Positions 33,482-41,662 of a DNA stretch of 64,000 nt are shown here, in pieces. How positions within the stretch are numbered: position 1 is the stretch's first letter; the number at the start of each line of letters is the position of its first letter. Both the position numbers and the translations under genes were made by a program. The DNA is from Lysobacter niastensis. GTDB taxonomy: Bacteria; Pseudomonadota; Gammaproteobacteria; Xanthomonadales; Xanthomonadaceae. The notes beneath the pieces are model-generated. The model did not search any database, was not told the DNA's origin, and saw nothing but the letters and a program-made list of their open reading frames with translations. The stretch spans positions 248,001 through 312,000 of the forward strand of contig NZ_JADLZT010000004.1 of NCBI RefSeq assembly GCF_015453285.1, given 5' to 3'.

Positions 33482-34552
33482 TTACAGTTCGGGGCGCTCG
33501 ATCCGCGCACCGCGAAGGCCGCTCAGGAGCAGGGCATCGCCGGAAGCGGCGAGCCCGGTGTAGGGCATGGGCGACTTGGTGGCGATGCGCTTGAAGCTCG
33601 CGCCGTCGTCGTCGCTCAGCAGGACATCGCCCGCCTGCGAACACAGCAGCAGGCGACCGTCCGGGAGCACCGTGCTGCCCGTGATCGAGGCCGTGATGCC
33701 GGTATCCACCTGCTCCCAATTCTGGCCGCCGTCGCGCGAGCGATAGGCCGTGCCGCGCAGGCCGTAGGCGAGCACGAGGCCGGGCTTGGTCAGCAGGCCG
33801 AAGTAGCTGCCCTCGTACGGCGTCTGCATCGCGACGAAGCGGCCGGAAGCGGCATCGAAGCGCAGCGCCAGTCCCAGTTCGCCCACGATGTAGAGGCCAT
33901 CGCCGCCACCGCGGATGCCGTAGAGGTGGTAGAAGCGCTGGTTCTGCGTGCGATCCGTCCACGGCTCCCACGTGCTTCCGCCGTCGCGCGTGTGGAAGAT
34001 CAGGTTGTATGCGCCGACGGCGAAACCCTCGCGCGCGTCGGCGAACCAGACGTCGAGGAAGGGCCGGCTGGCGCCTTCCTGTGCCGCGCGTTCGGCTTCG
34101 CCCAGCAAGGGCTCGACGACTTCCGGGTCGACACCGTTGGCGGCCATGCGTCGAACGCTTTCGAGGACCAGCGCGTTGGCGCGCCGTCCGTCGAGCTGCA
34201 CTTCCCAGGTGGCGCCGCCGTCGCGCGTGTGCAGCACAACGCCTTCGTGGCCCACAGCCCAGCCTTCGCGCGCGTTGGCGAAGTGCAGTGCGGTCAGGTC
34301 GGCGCTGACGGGCACCTTGGCCTGCTTCCACGAGGTGCCGCGATCATCCGAGTAGACGATGTGGCCGCGTGCGCCGGCGGCGACGAGACGCGTGCCGGCC
34401 GCGGCGCTGGCCTGCAGCAGGCGCTGCGAGGCCTGTTCGCTGGACACTGAAGGCTGGTCCAGCACGTCGATGAAACTGCGGTCGGTGGCCGCCGAAGCGG
34501 CGGCAAGGATCGCCAGGCCGAGCATGGCGGCCAGCGGTGCTGGGGATTTCAT
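33482..34552 (-). CDS. Exported YCF48/BNR-repeat beta-propeller protein
   Basis: A 356-residue protein with a signal peptide (AAMLGLAILAAASAA). At least five Asp-box repeats are visible (SDDRGTSWKQ, TRDGGATWEV, TRDGGSTWEP, SRDGGQNWEQ, SDDDGASFKR), giving a six- or seven-bladed propeller like the photosystem II assembly factor Ycf48. In non-photosynthetic bacteria this family accompanies DUF1302, DUF1329 and RND genes, probably as a periplasmic scaffold. The start at 34552 lacks a clear Shine-Dalgarno site; a longer frame to 34618 exists but would not begin with a signal peptide. Confidence 0.92.
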   Translation of the reverse strand: MKSPAPLAAMLGLAILAAASAATDRSFIDVLDQPSVSSEQASQRLLQASAAAGTRLVAAGARGHIVYSDDRGTSWKQAKVPVSADLTALHFANAREGWAVGHEGVVLHTRDGGATWEVQLDGRRANALVLESVRRMAANGVDPEVVEPLLGEAERAAQEGASRPFLDVWFADAREGFAVGAYNLIFHTRDGGSTWEPWTDRTQNQRFYHLYGIRGGGDGLYIVGELGLALRFDAASGRFVAMQTPYEGSYFGLLTKPGLVLAYGLRGTAYRSRDGGQNWEQVDTGITASITGSTVLPDGRLLLCSQAGDVLLSDDDGASFKRIATKSPMPYTGLAASGDALLLSGLRGARIERPEL

Positions 34553-34628
34553 GGGGAGTCTTCGTTCTGCGGAGAGCGATGGCGGACTCCGGCGCCTTGC
34601 GGCAGCCGGAGTCCGCATACGTCAGGTG

Positions 34629-35987
34629 TCAGCGGATGCCAGCACCGGCGAGCGCGTCGGGCGACCATTCCTTGGCCGGCAGCGGGTTGGTGTAACGCAC
34701 GCCGTCATACGGGCCCATCAGGAAGCTGACGTTGTAGACGCCCGAGGTCAGGTCGTAGAACACCTGCGTCTCGGCATTCGGCGTCTTGGCGTCGTAGCTG
34801 GGCGCCATGTGCGCGAACGAGGCGCGGTACAGCTGGCCCTTCGCGTCGTACTGGTCCGCGGACAGCGCGGTCCAGCTGTCCTCATCGAGGTAGAAGGTGC
34901 GCTTGGCGTAGATGTGGCGCTTGCCCGGCTTCAACGTCGCTTCCACCACCCAGACGCGGTGCAGTTCCCAGCGCACCAGGTCCGGATTGAGGAAGCGCGG
35001 CGTGGTCACATCGGAAGCCTTGTTGGCATAGGTCAGCCGGTACGTGTTGTACGGCACCAGCATTTCCTTCTTGCCGACCAGCTTGAAGTCGTAGCGGTCC
35101 ATCGAGCCGTTGAAGATCCAGGCGTCGTCGTATGTCGCGGCGCCGGCCGTGCCGGGGTTGGGCGTGTCGTAGGAGATGTCGGGCGCAAGCTTCACGCGGC
35201 GCTGACCGGGCAGATACAGCCAGGCGCGGCGCGGACGCTTGTTCGGATTGACCACGTCCACCGCCATCAGCGCCTCGCCAGCGCGCCGGGCCGGCGCGTT
35301 GTAGGCGATCTTCGTGCGGAAGTAGACGTCCGTTTCCTGCGCCGGCTGCGTGCTCTTCGGGTCGTAGTACGGATACTCGACGATCAGCTTGCCGCTGGTG
35401 GCGAGCGCCGGCGTGCCCGACCCGTCCACGTTCCAGTTGTCGTACTTGAAGTTGCTGGCCACGCCGACATAGCGCAGCAGGTGGTTCCACATCGCTTCGA
35501 AGCCGCTCTTCGGGATCGGGAACGGATAGCCGCCGATGGCGCCCGAGATGCCGAGGCCGCCGTCACTGGTGCTGGCGCGCGTCGCGTTAGCCGCGGTGTT
35601 GTCCAGCACTCGGTCCGGAAGTGCCACGGTGCGGTGCGTCGGATAGACGTCGATGCGGAAGTTCGGGTACTTCTTCAGCAGTGCCATCGAGCCCACGGTC
35701 AGCTGGCCCTTGTACTGCGCCATGTTCTTCGCGGTGATCGTCAGGCGCGGCTTCTCGCTCGCGAAGGGATCGGGACGGATGCCGCTGCCGGCCTTGAAGC
35801 CTGCCGGCGCCTTGGTCAGACCGCCGGTGTAGGCCGGAATGGTGCCCTCGCCATTCCCGGCCGCCTCGGCGCCGACGCGCGTCAGTTTGGTGCCGAGCTG
35901 CTTGGCCTCATCCGCTCCGACCGCCGCCTGGGCGCTGCCCAGGACCGACAGCAGGGTGCCGGCGAGGATGATTCTGGAAGATTTCAT
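34629..35987 (-). CDS. DUF1329 family exported protein
   Basis: A 452-residue protein, the usual length. A signal peptide (IILAGTLLSVLGSAQA) is followed by EAKQLGTKLTRVGAEAAGN and IPAYTGGL, which are diagnostic of DUF1329. The later segments NPNKRPRRAWLYLPGQRRVK and YDAKGQLYRASFAHM resemble the LolB/LppX-like fold that holds lipids. The start at 35987 has AGAGGAA upstream. DUF1329 and DUF1302 proteins are near-constant partners, thought to form an outer-membrane/periplasm pathway with the RND protein. Substrate unknown. Confidence 0.94.
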   Translation of the reverse strand: MKSSRIILAGTLLSVLGSAQAAVGADEAKQLGTKLTRVGAEAAGNGEGTIPAYTGGLTKAPAGFKAGSGIRPDPFASEKPRLTITAKNMAQYKGQLTVGSMALLKKYPNFRIDVYPTHRTVALPDRVLDNTAANATRASTSDGGLGISGAIGGYPFPIPKSGFEAMWNHLLRYVGVASNFKYDNWNVDGSGTPALATSGKLIVEYPYYDPKSTQPAQETDVYFRTKIAYNAPARRAGEALMAVDVVNPNKRPRRAWLYLPGQRRVKLAPDISYDTPNPGTAGAATYDDAWIFNGSMDRYDFKLVGKKEMLVPYNTYRLTYANKASDVTTPRFLNPDLVRWELHRVWVVEATLKPGKRHIYAKRTFYLDEDSWTALSADQYDAKGQLYRASFAHMAPSYDAKTPNAETQVFYDLTSGVYNVSFLMGPYDGVRYTNPLPAKEWSPDALAGAGIR

Positions 35988-36018
35988 GTTGCGTTCCTCT
36001 CGAATGTTGGTGGAACAA

Positions 36019-37851
36019 TCACAGGGTGGTCTTGAAGGTGAAGACCACGAAACCTCGATCCGTGAGCAACGAATTGGCGCCACCGTTGGAGGTGATCGCG
36101 CCACTCGGGTTGGTGGTGTCGTCGCCGAGGAAGTCGACGTACTTCAGGTCGAAGCGGTACTTCGAGTACAGGTCGACGGCGACGCCGAGGGAGTAGCTGC
36201 CGGCATCCTCATTGCCGCCCAGCAGCACGGCGGAGTTGCCGCTCAGGCCCTGCGAGTAGCTGATCGGGAAGGACAGGTCGGCGCCCGGGAAGGCCTGGTA
36301 CTTGGTCGGCGTGAAGTTGATCGCCAGGCCGTAGAAATCCTTGGTTACCTTGTCGGCCGGCGTGACCGGCGTGCCGGCGGGCCCGATCACGGTGTAGTTG
36401 TTGCGGCCCTTGAAGACCGCCGCGCCTTCCTTGACGTCGCTCCAGTGGTTCCAGGCCAGCTCGACGATCAGGTTCGCCGCATCCCACACCGGCGTTTCGG
36501 AGAAGGTGGCGAAGCCGTTGAGCACGCCGTGCCAGGTATTGCCGCGCGCGGCGCCGGTTTCGCCTTCCGTGGGCGGAGCGAACAGACTGCCCGCCGGCAG
36601 GGACGCGGCGAGCGGCGCCAGCGAAGCCGGAAGCACGCTGACCGTATCGCTCAGCAGCGGCATGTTCTCGCGGTAGTTCAGGTCCGCGCCGATGCTCACG
36701 CCCCACAGGTTCTTGGACAGGCTGAGGCCGTAGACCTTGATGTCGTCGGCATAGGCCGCGGCGTAACGGCCGATGGTGCCGCCAAGGACTTCCGGCACCG
36801 TCGCTGCCGACGGATTGATGTAGCAGGTGGTCGCGTTGAGCGGTGTCAGGCCGAGTGCGCGGCACAGGGCCGCGGGCGTGCCCGGGCGCACCGCAGGCGT
36901 GGCATTGCCCTGCGGCAGCACATCGGCGGTGACGCGGTAGTACGCGCCGAGCGTGCCGTCGAGCCACTCCGGGCTCCAGCGCGTGGAGATGCCCCAGTCG
37001 CCGTGCTTGTCGGGTTCGCTGTCCTCGCCACGCACCAGGCGATTGACGCCCAGCGGGTTGGCGGCAGTCACCGGCGCGGCACTGAAGATGAAGGATTCGC
37101 CGCCACGCAGCAGGTGGTCGTTGAAGCCGAGGAACGATCCCGACTCGGGGATCCGCGCCTGTTCCCAGTCGAAGAAGTACTGACCGGCGAAGGAGAGCTC
37201 GGGCGTCGCCTGCACCTGCATCGAAAACGCTTCGCGCGGCAGGAACAGTTCCTTGGCTTCGGTGCCCGGGACCGAGAACAGCTTGCCCAGGTCGAGTGCC
37301 GACTGGCCGTAGCTGAGGCTGTGCACCGGGTTGAGCATAGCCTCGCCCCAGAACACGGTGTGGCGACCGAGCTTCACGTTGACCGGCACGCTGCCGACGT
37401 CGAACTTGCCGAACACGAAGGCGTCGAGGATCTCGCCCGACGGGCCGCGGAAGTAGCGTTCGGTTTCGTCGCTGAGGCCCAGCGACGCACGACCGTTGTT
37501 CATGTGGTTAGACGAGACAAGGTGTTCATTGTCCAGGCTCTCGTAGGCCGCGTCGTACCAGCCGGCGCCGCTGACGCGGAATCCCATGCGGTCCTGGTAG
37601 ATGAAGTCGAATTCGCTCAGTAGGTCGACGCGCTCGGACACCATGCCGCGATCGAAATTGCGGTCGCCGTCGTCGAAGTTGGGGCTGGCGAGGATTCCGC
37701 GATCCTGGCCTTCGACGCGATTGGCCAGGTTGACGCGGATCGTGTTGTCCCAGCGCAGTACGATGTCCGGGTTCCCGGTATTGATCTCGACCGCACCGGC
37801 GCTGCCGGCGACTGCGAGCGATGCCAGGATCGCGGCGCTGAGCACGCGCAT
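36019..37851 (-). CDS. DUF1302 family outer membrane protein
   Basis: About 610 residues. A signal peptide is followed by VLRWDNTIRVNLANRVEGQD and a beta-rich porin-like sequence ending in FVVFTFKTTL, a terminal aromatic strand typical of outer-membrane barrels. FWGEAMLNPVHSLSYGQS is a family hallmark. ATG 37851 has GGAAAG 4 bases upstream and is chosen. An in-frame GTG at 37884 would add a basic stretch (KSLNKRNGKS) that also makes a plausible signal-peptide n-region. First gene of the five-gene operon; the start region lies next to a C8 tract (37889-37896). Confidence 0.92.
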   Translation of the reverse strand: MRVLSAAILASLAVAGSAGAVEINTGNPDIVLRWDNTIRVNLANRVEGQDRGILASPNFDDGDRNFDRGMVSERVDLLSEFDFIYQDRMGFRVSGAGWYDAAYESLDNEHLVSSNHMNNGRASLGLSDETERYFRGPSGEILDAFVFGKFDVGSVPVNVKLGRHTVFWGEAMLNPVHSLSYGQSALDLGKLFSVPGTEAKELFLPREAFSMQVQATPELSFAGQYFFDWEQARIPESGSFLGFNDHLLRGGESFIFSAAPVTAANPLGVNRLVRGEDSEPDKHGDWGISTRWSPEWLDGTLGAYYRVTADVLPQGNATPAVRPGTPAALCRALGLTPLNATTCYINPSAATVPEVLGGTIGRYAAAYADDIKVYGLSLSKNLWGVSIGADLNYRENMPLLSDTVSVLPASLAPLAASLPAGSLFAPPTEGETGAARGNTWHGVLNGFATFSETPVWDAANLIVELAWNHWSDVKEGAAVFKGRNNYTVIGPAGTPVTPADKVTKDFYGLAINFTPTKYQAFPGADLSFPISYSQGLSGNSAVLLGGNEDAGSYSLGVAVDLYSKYRFDLKYVDFLGDDTTNPSGAITSNGGANSLLTDRGFVVFTFKTTL

Positions 37852-37984
37852 CGACTTTCCATTTCTCTTGTTCAACGACTTCACTTCACCCCCCCCGTTT
37901 GGCAGAACCTCCGGGGCGGCCGTTCTGTTGCGGCGCATCCCCGGCGGAATGTCTTCGGAGTTGAACCGGAATTCCCGGCCGAAT

Positions 37985-38005
37985 CCCCCCCCTTTTTTGG
38001 GGGGG
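37985..38005. repeat. C8-T6-G7 homopolymer hairpin
   Basis: Eight C, six T and seven G in direct succession form a hairpin with a 7-bp G:C stem and T6 loop. It lies about 135 bases upstream of the DUF1302 start. It lacks a terminal T tract on either strand, so it is not a standard terminator. Confidence 0.6.
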
Positions 38006-38460
38006 TGGGAGCGGGCGCGCGTTGTGGTTGGTGAATGCGGGCGTAGATCCCGACACGCTCGGGGGCGCCGCCATGCCGGCGCGCCTGGCCGCGTGTCCGA
38101 AAGGGCTGCCACCGCCAGACAGAGCGCAGGCGGCCATCACAGGCCGAGCCCGCGTCATCCGCCGCGTAGAGCGTCACTGCGAGTGATCGATGCTTGGGGT
38201 GTTGGTCAGCCTGCCGGCTCGTTTCGTCGGGTCGATCGATGCGGGCGCGGTCTTTCGCTAGTGAGAGACGGGAGCTGCCGGACGAGCAGGCGGTCTCAAT
38301 CGTTGCCGCGTTGCCCGAGGGTTGCAGCGCGGTGCTAGTGCGGGGGCGAAAGCGTCGAAGAGGGGGCGCGTAAGAGAGTGACGCGACGCGCCACGTAATG
38401 GCGGCGCGGGTTTCGGCGATCTGGAGCGGCGAATACGCATGCGCGTCCGCGTCGGATCGT

Positions 38461-38492
38461 TCGGAAATGCGCTAGGAGCGGACCATTTCCGA
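38461..38492. repeat. 9-bp inverted repeat near the tRNA terminator
   Basis: TCGGAAATG (38461-38469) is perfectly complementary to CATTTCCGA (38484-38492) with a 14-base loop. No T tract follows. It could be a regulator site or an RNA hairpin beyond the tRNA terminator. Confidence 0.4.
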
Positions 38493-38508
38493 GCTGGACG
38501 AGCGCGGA

Positions 38509-38535
38509 CAACAAAAACCCCGCGATGGCGGGGTT
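38509..38535 (-). terminator. Rho-independent terminator downstream of tRNA-Met
   Basis: The stem AACCCCGC (38516-38523) and GCGGGGTT (38528-38535) has a 4-base loop and is followed, on the minus strand, by a T-rich tail from the A run at 38511-38517. It lies 25 bases after the tRNA 3' end. Confidence 0.85.
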
Positions 38536-38559
38536 CGATGTTTCTCTGGCGCGTGCAGT

Positions 38560-38636
38560 TGGTGGCTATGGGTGGACTCGAACCACCGACCCCAGCATTA
38601 TGAGTGCTGTGCTCTAACCGGCTGAGCTACATAGCC
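38560..38636 (-). tRNA. tRNA-Met (CAT), elongator
   Basis: The 77-nt minus-strand sequence folds as a tRNA. The acceptor stem GGCTATG pairs with CATAGCC, the D-arm contains AGCTCAG, and the anticodon loop CTCATAA has CAT at 38602-38600. The T-arm has GGTTCGAGTCC, and CCA is encoded at the 3' end. G1 pairs with C72 and the sequence matches elongator tRNA-Met, not the initiator (which has an unpaired first base) nor tRNA-Ile2. Confidence 0.96.
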
Positions 38637-38754
38637 GCGCGGAGAATCGCCAATTATTCACGTGGCGGCGGTGCCCGTCAACCTGGTTTGCTCGGCTTGT
38701 GGTTTTGCGCAGGCCCGTGGCAGAGTCGGTAACAGTGAATTTGGAGTCCGCATC

Positions 38755-39351
38755 GTGATCGATCCGGACGGCTACCGCCCCAACGTCGGCATCGTGCTGA
38801 TGCACCCGGACGGCCGTGTCTTCTGGGCGCGGCGCGTGAACCGGGACGGCTGGCAGTTCCCGCAGGGCGGGATGAACACCGATGAGACGCCGCTCGAGGC
38901 CATGTATCGCGAGCTGCGCGAGGAAACCGGGCTGCTGCCGGAGCATGTCGAGGTGCTGGGCGCGACGCCGGGTTGGCTCCGTTATCGGCTCCCGCAGCGC
39001 GCCATCCGACGCCACGACCGCCTGGTCTGCATCGGCCAGAAGCAGGTGTGGTTCCTGCTGCGCCTGACCGGGCAGGAGTCGGACCTGCGCCTGGACCTGA
39101 CCGACAAGCCTGAATTCGACCATTGGCGCTGGGTGGACTTCTGGTACCCCGTCGAGCACGTGGTCATCTTCAAGCGGGGGGTCTATGCCAGCGCGCTGCG
39201 GCACCTGGCCCCGGCTGCCCGGCAGGTGGCTGGCGCCCAGGCCGTGCCCGCTCCTGGCCCGCGCTCCGATACAGCGGCGCGAGCCCGGCCACGGCGGCGG
39301 TTCAGGCCCGGTCCGGCCTCCCGGGGCGGCAACGACCCTGCCGTTAATTGA
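38755..39351 (+). CDS. rppH: RNA pyrophosphohydrolase (Nudix)
   Basis: A 198-residue protein starting with GTG at 38755, giving [15 protein letters not shown], the exact RppH N-terminus, with GGAG 8 bases upstream. A longer frame from 38662 exists but has no family support. The Nudix box covers residues 38-61 ([20 protein letters not shown]). RppH removes pyrophosphate from the 5' end of mRNAs and so starts RNase E-dependent decay. About 40 residues at the C-terminus, Pro/Arg-rich (ARARPRRRF), extend beyond the E. coli protein. Confidence 0.96.
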   Translation: MIDPDGYRPNVGIVLMHPDGRVFWARRVNRDGWQFPQGGMNTDETPLEAMYRELREETGLLPEHVEVLGATPGWLRYRLPQRAIRRHDRLVCIGQKQVWFLLRLTGQESDLRLDLTDKPEFDHWRWVDFWYPVEHVVIFKRGVYASALRHLAPAARQVAGAQAVPAPGPRSDTAARARPRRRFRPGPASRGGNDPAVN

Positions 39352-39366
39352 CAATCATTCTCATTC
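39346..39366. promoter_or_regulatory. Fur-box-like site upstream of bfd
   Basis: The A/T-rich stretch AATTGACAATCATTCTCATT fits the repeated NATWAT pattern of Fur sites and stands out from the GC-rich surroundings. It lies about 55 bases before the bfd start, where iron control is expected. No other support than sequence and context. Confidence 0.6.
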
Positions 39367-39418
39367 ATGGCGGAATGGGCCCCGCAGCCAAACCGGTTGC
39401 TTGCCCAGTGTTCCCGCC

Positions 39419-39622
39419 GTGTACGTCTGCATCTGCAATGGGGTTACCGATCACGACATCCGCAACGCGGCCGAAGCCGGCTGCCGGAGCGTGACCGAAC
39501 TGACGATGCGTACCGGCGCCGGCGCCAACTGCGGCAGCTGCCTGGACATGGCGGGTTCGCTGCTCGAAGAGGCGCACGCGGTCCGCGAGCTGCCGTTCCC
39601 GGTCCTCCAGGAAGCCGCCTGA
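39419..39622 (+). CDS. bfd: Bacterioferritin-associated ferredoxin
   Basis: A 67-residue protein from GTG 39419, MYVCICNGVTDHDI. It has the [2Fe-2S] cysteines Cys4, Cys6, Cys38 and Cys41 (YVCICN, NCGSC). Bfd delivers electrons to bacterioferritin heme to release stored iron under starvation. No good Shine-Dalgarno site is visible, but the family N-terminus leaves no other start. It lies directly upstream of bfr and downstream of a Fur-like box. Confidence 0.95.
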   Translation: MYVCICNGVTDHDIRNAAEAGCRSVTELTMRTGAGANCGSCLDMAGSLLEEAHAVRELPFPVLQEAA

Positions 39623-39735
39623 CGCTTCCCAATCGCTAGTGATTCTCGGACGCGGATGCACTCGATTCGCGTTCCGGCAGGCTTGCGTGAACAGGATTAC
39701 AGTTCCGGCCAGTCATTGGCATAAGGAGCAGCGCC

Positions 39736-40206
39736 ATGAAGGGCGACGCCAAGGTTATCGAGTACCTCAACAAGGCGCTCTATAACGAACTCATTGCGAT
39801 CAACCAGTACTTCCTGCACGCCAAGATGCTGAAGAACTGGGGCCTCAAGGAACTCGCGGACCACGAGTACCACGAGTCGATCGACGAGATGAAGCATGCG
39901 GACAAGCTGTCCGAGCGCATCCTGTTCCTCGACGGACTCCCCAACTTCCAGTCGCTGGGCAAGCTGCGCATCGGCGAGAGTCCGCGCGAGATCCTCACCT
40001 GCGACCTGGCGCTGGAGCTGGAAGCGCTGCCCCTGCTACGCGAGGCGATCAAATACTGCGAGACGGTGGGCGACTACGTCAGCCGCAAGCTGTTCGCCGA
40101 CATCCTCGATTCGGAGGAAGAGCACATCGACTGGATCGAGACCCAGCTGTCGCTGATCGAGCGCCTGGGCGAGCAGAACTACCTGCTGACCAAGATCGAG
40201 GAGTGA
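39736..40206 (+). CDS. bfr: Bacterioferritin
   Basis: A 156-residue four-helix protein, usual length. Ferroxidase ligands Glu18, Glu51 and His54 are visible, and the later pair lies in LELEALP and SEEEH. Met52 (DEMKHADK) is the axial heme ligand that separates bacterioferritin from plain ferritins. It oxidises Fe(II) and stores iron as a 24-mer. A good AAGGAG site lies 7 bases before the ATG. The 113-base gap after bfd allows separate or joint transcription. A strong terminator follows. Confidence 0.96.
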   Translation: MKGDAKVIEYLNKALYNELIAINQYFLHAKMLKNWGLKELADHEYHESIDEMKHADKLSERILFLDGLPNFQSLGKLRIGESPREILTCDLALELEALPLLREAIKYCETVGDYVSRKLFADILDSEEEHIDWIETQLSLIERLGEQNYLLTKIEE

Positions 40207-40235
40207 CGTCCGCCGCTTTGCGGAAGTGATGCATG

Positions 40236-40264
40236 AACGCCGCCGGCCTTCCGGCGGCGTTTTC
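40236..40264. terminator. Rho-independent terminator between bfr and the DUF4126 gene
   Basis: An 11-bp perfect stem (AACGCCGCCGG 40236-40246, CCGGCGGCGTT 40251-40261) with loop CCTT and a short T run on the right. It can serve bfr and, weakly, the convergent DUF4126 gene. Confidence 0.82.
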
Positions 40265-40275
40265 GTATCTGCGCG

Positions 40276-40857
40276 TCAGGCCGTGCCGGGCTTCGGTGCG
40301 CGCCGGAACAGCTTGCGCCACACCCACCACAGCAGCAGTGCGACCAGCGTCGTCAGCACCAGCGCGATGGCGAGCGCGATCCATGGGTGGGCGAACACGA
40401 GCGCGAGGCCACCGACCACGGCCATGTCCTCGGTCACCGAGGCGGTCCAGTTGCTGACAGGCTCCGGCGAAGTGTTGAGCAGAGCGCGAGAGCCGCTCTT
40501 GAGCACGTGGCTGGTGAGGGCGATGCCGGCGCCGGCCGCCAGCGCGCCCGCACCGAGGTGGCCGTCCGGCGACAGTGTGGCAGCCGCGAGGAAGGCGCCG
40601 GCGGGCACGCGCAGCAGCGTCTGCAGCAGGTCCCAGACCGAATCCACCCCGGGAATCTTGTCGGCGAAGAACTCGGCCGCGGCGAGTGCGCCCGACACGC
40701 CCAGCACCCACGGCGACTGGGCCGGTTCCAGGGCAGTAGGAAGGTCCACCCAGCCCATCGCGCCCGCGAGGCCGACGCCGAAAACCGTGAGATAGGCCCG
40801 AATTCCAGCCAGCCAGGCGAGCATCACGCCAATTGCGAACAGGTGCGCAGAGGACAT
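40276..40857 (-). CDS. DUF4126 domain membrane protein
   Basis: A 193-residue protein with four or five hydrophobic segments and the DUF4126 motifs GIRAYLTVFGVGL, AAAEFFADKIPGVDSVWD and SVTEDMAVVGGLALVFAHP. The start at 40857 has GGAGT 8 bases upstream; the frame is open beyond it without support. The family is integral membrane and uncharacterised. It is convergent with bfr and divergent from the DUF6776-bactofilin run. Confidence 0.9.
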   Translation of the reverse strand: MSSAHLFAIGVMLAWLAGIRAYLTVFGVGLAGAMGWVDLPTALEPAQSPWVLGVSGALAAAEFFADKIPGVDSVWDLLQTLLRVPAGAFLAAATLSPDGHLGAGALAAGAGIALTSHVLKSGSRALLNTSPEPVSNWTASVTEDMAVVGGLALVFAHPWIALAIALVLTTLVALLLWWVWRKLFRRAPKPGTA

Positions 40858-40921
40858 GGCAGCACTCCGGCTAGACTCGTCCCGAGTATAGGGGGAAGTC
40901 GGCGGCCACCGCCGGGTCGGC

Positions 40922-41662
40922 ATGAGTGCATCCAGATCGGCGGCATCGCCGCGTTTGATGATCGTCCAGCAACACCGCGACCGGCGTCCGCTGGTGTGGG
41001 CGGGCGCGGCCGTGCTCTGGGCCGCGTCGATCGGCGCGACTTGGCTCTGGGCGCAGCAGCTGGCGGCACCGCGATTGCCGCAACTAAGCGCGGAGCTCGA
41101 TCGCGTCCGCGATGAGTTGCGGCAGTGGCATCGGCAGGCCGAATCGCTCAGGCAACGCGAAGCCACGCTGCAGCGGTCCGACCAGATCAGCCGCAACGCC
41201 AACCAGCAGGTGCAGGGCGAATTGGCCGAGCGCGAGCAGGAGATCGCCGCACTGCGCGCCAACGTCGCCTTCTACGAGCGCCTGGTCGGCGCCACCTCGC
41301 AACCGAAGGGACTGGCCGTCTATTCGGCCGCTTTCGTGCCGGAAGCCGGTGGTACGTGGCGCTACGAGATGGTGCTGACGCAGAGTCTCAACCGCGGCGC
41401 GGTCAGCAACGGCAAGCTGCAGTTCGCCCTGGAAGGCGTGCGCCACGGCAAGCTGACGACCATCGGCTGGGACGAGTTGCACCAGCGGCCCGCCGCGCCT
41501 CCGCAGGATTATTCATTCCGCTACTTCCAGCAGGTGGCCGGCAGCGTCATGCTTCCGGCCGGCTTCACGCCGCAACGCGTGCGCGTATCGCTGCGTGGCG
41601 ACGGAGGTACCGTGGAGCAGATGCTGGGCTGGAAGCGCGCCAACACCATTGGGGATACATGA
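40922..41662 (+). CDS. DUF6776-type single-TM coiled-coil protein, copy 1
   Basis: A 246-residue protein with one N-terminal membrane segment (WAGAAVLWAASIGATWLW). A coiled coil follows (RVRDELRQWHRQAESLRQREATLQ), then a beta-rich C-terminal domain. It shares with the protein at 42143-42877 the motifs RSDQISR.AN, AFYERLVG, QNLNRGAVS-type and YSF.YFQQ. The stop overlaps the bactofilin start (ATGA). Its topology and coupling suggest it anchors or organises bactofilin at the membrane; inference. Confidence 0.85.
   Translation: MSASRSAASPRLMIVQQHRDRRPLVWAGAAVLWAASIGATWLWAQQLAAPRLPQLSAELDRVRDELRQWHRQAESLRQREATLQRSDQISRNANQQVQGELAEREQEIAALRANVAFYERLVGATSQPKGLAVYSAAFVPEAGGTWRYEMVLTQSLNRGAVSNGKLQFALEGVRHGKLTTIGWDELHQRPAAPPQDYSFRYFQQVAGSVMLPAGFTPQRVRVSLRGDGGTVEQMLGWKRANTIGDT

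Larger units (their letters stand above)
37852..38559. other. Intergenic region with homopolymer tracts and inverted repeats
   Basis: About 700 bases between the DUF1302 start and the tRNA gene. It contains a C8 tract at 37889-37896, a C8-T6-G7 block at 37985-38005, an inverted repeat at 38461-38492 and the tRNA terminator. Open frames across it do not look coding. The operon promoter must lie in the left part, but no clear -35/-10 pair was seen. Confidence 0.5.

Noticed and set aside
31061-34450. Antisense frame of over 1,100 codons opposite the RND exporter and YCF48-like genes
   Set aside because: It is an effect of high-GC codon use. The opposite strand has complete, recognisable families with signal peptides and short gaps.
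38560-38636. Initiator tRNA-Met or tRNA-Ile2 (both CAT)
   Set aside because: The first acceptor pair is intact, unlike initiator tRNA, and the acceptor and T-arm sequences match elongator tRNA-Met rather than tRNA-Ile2.
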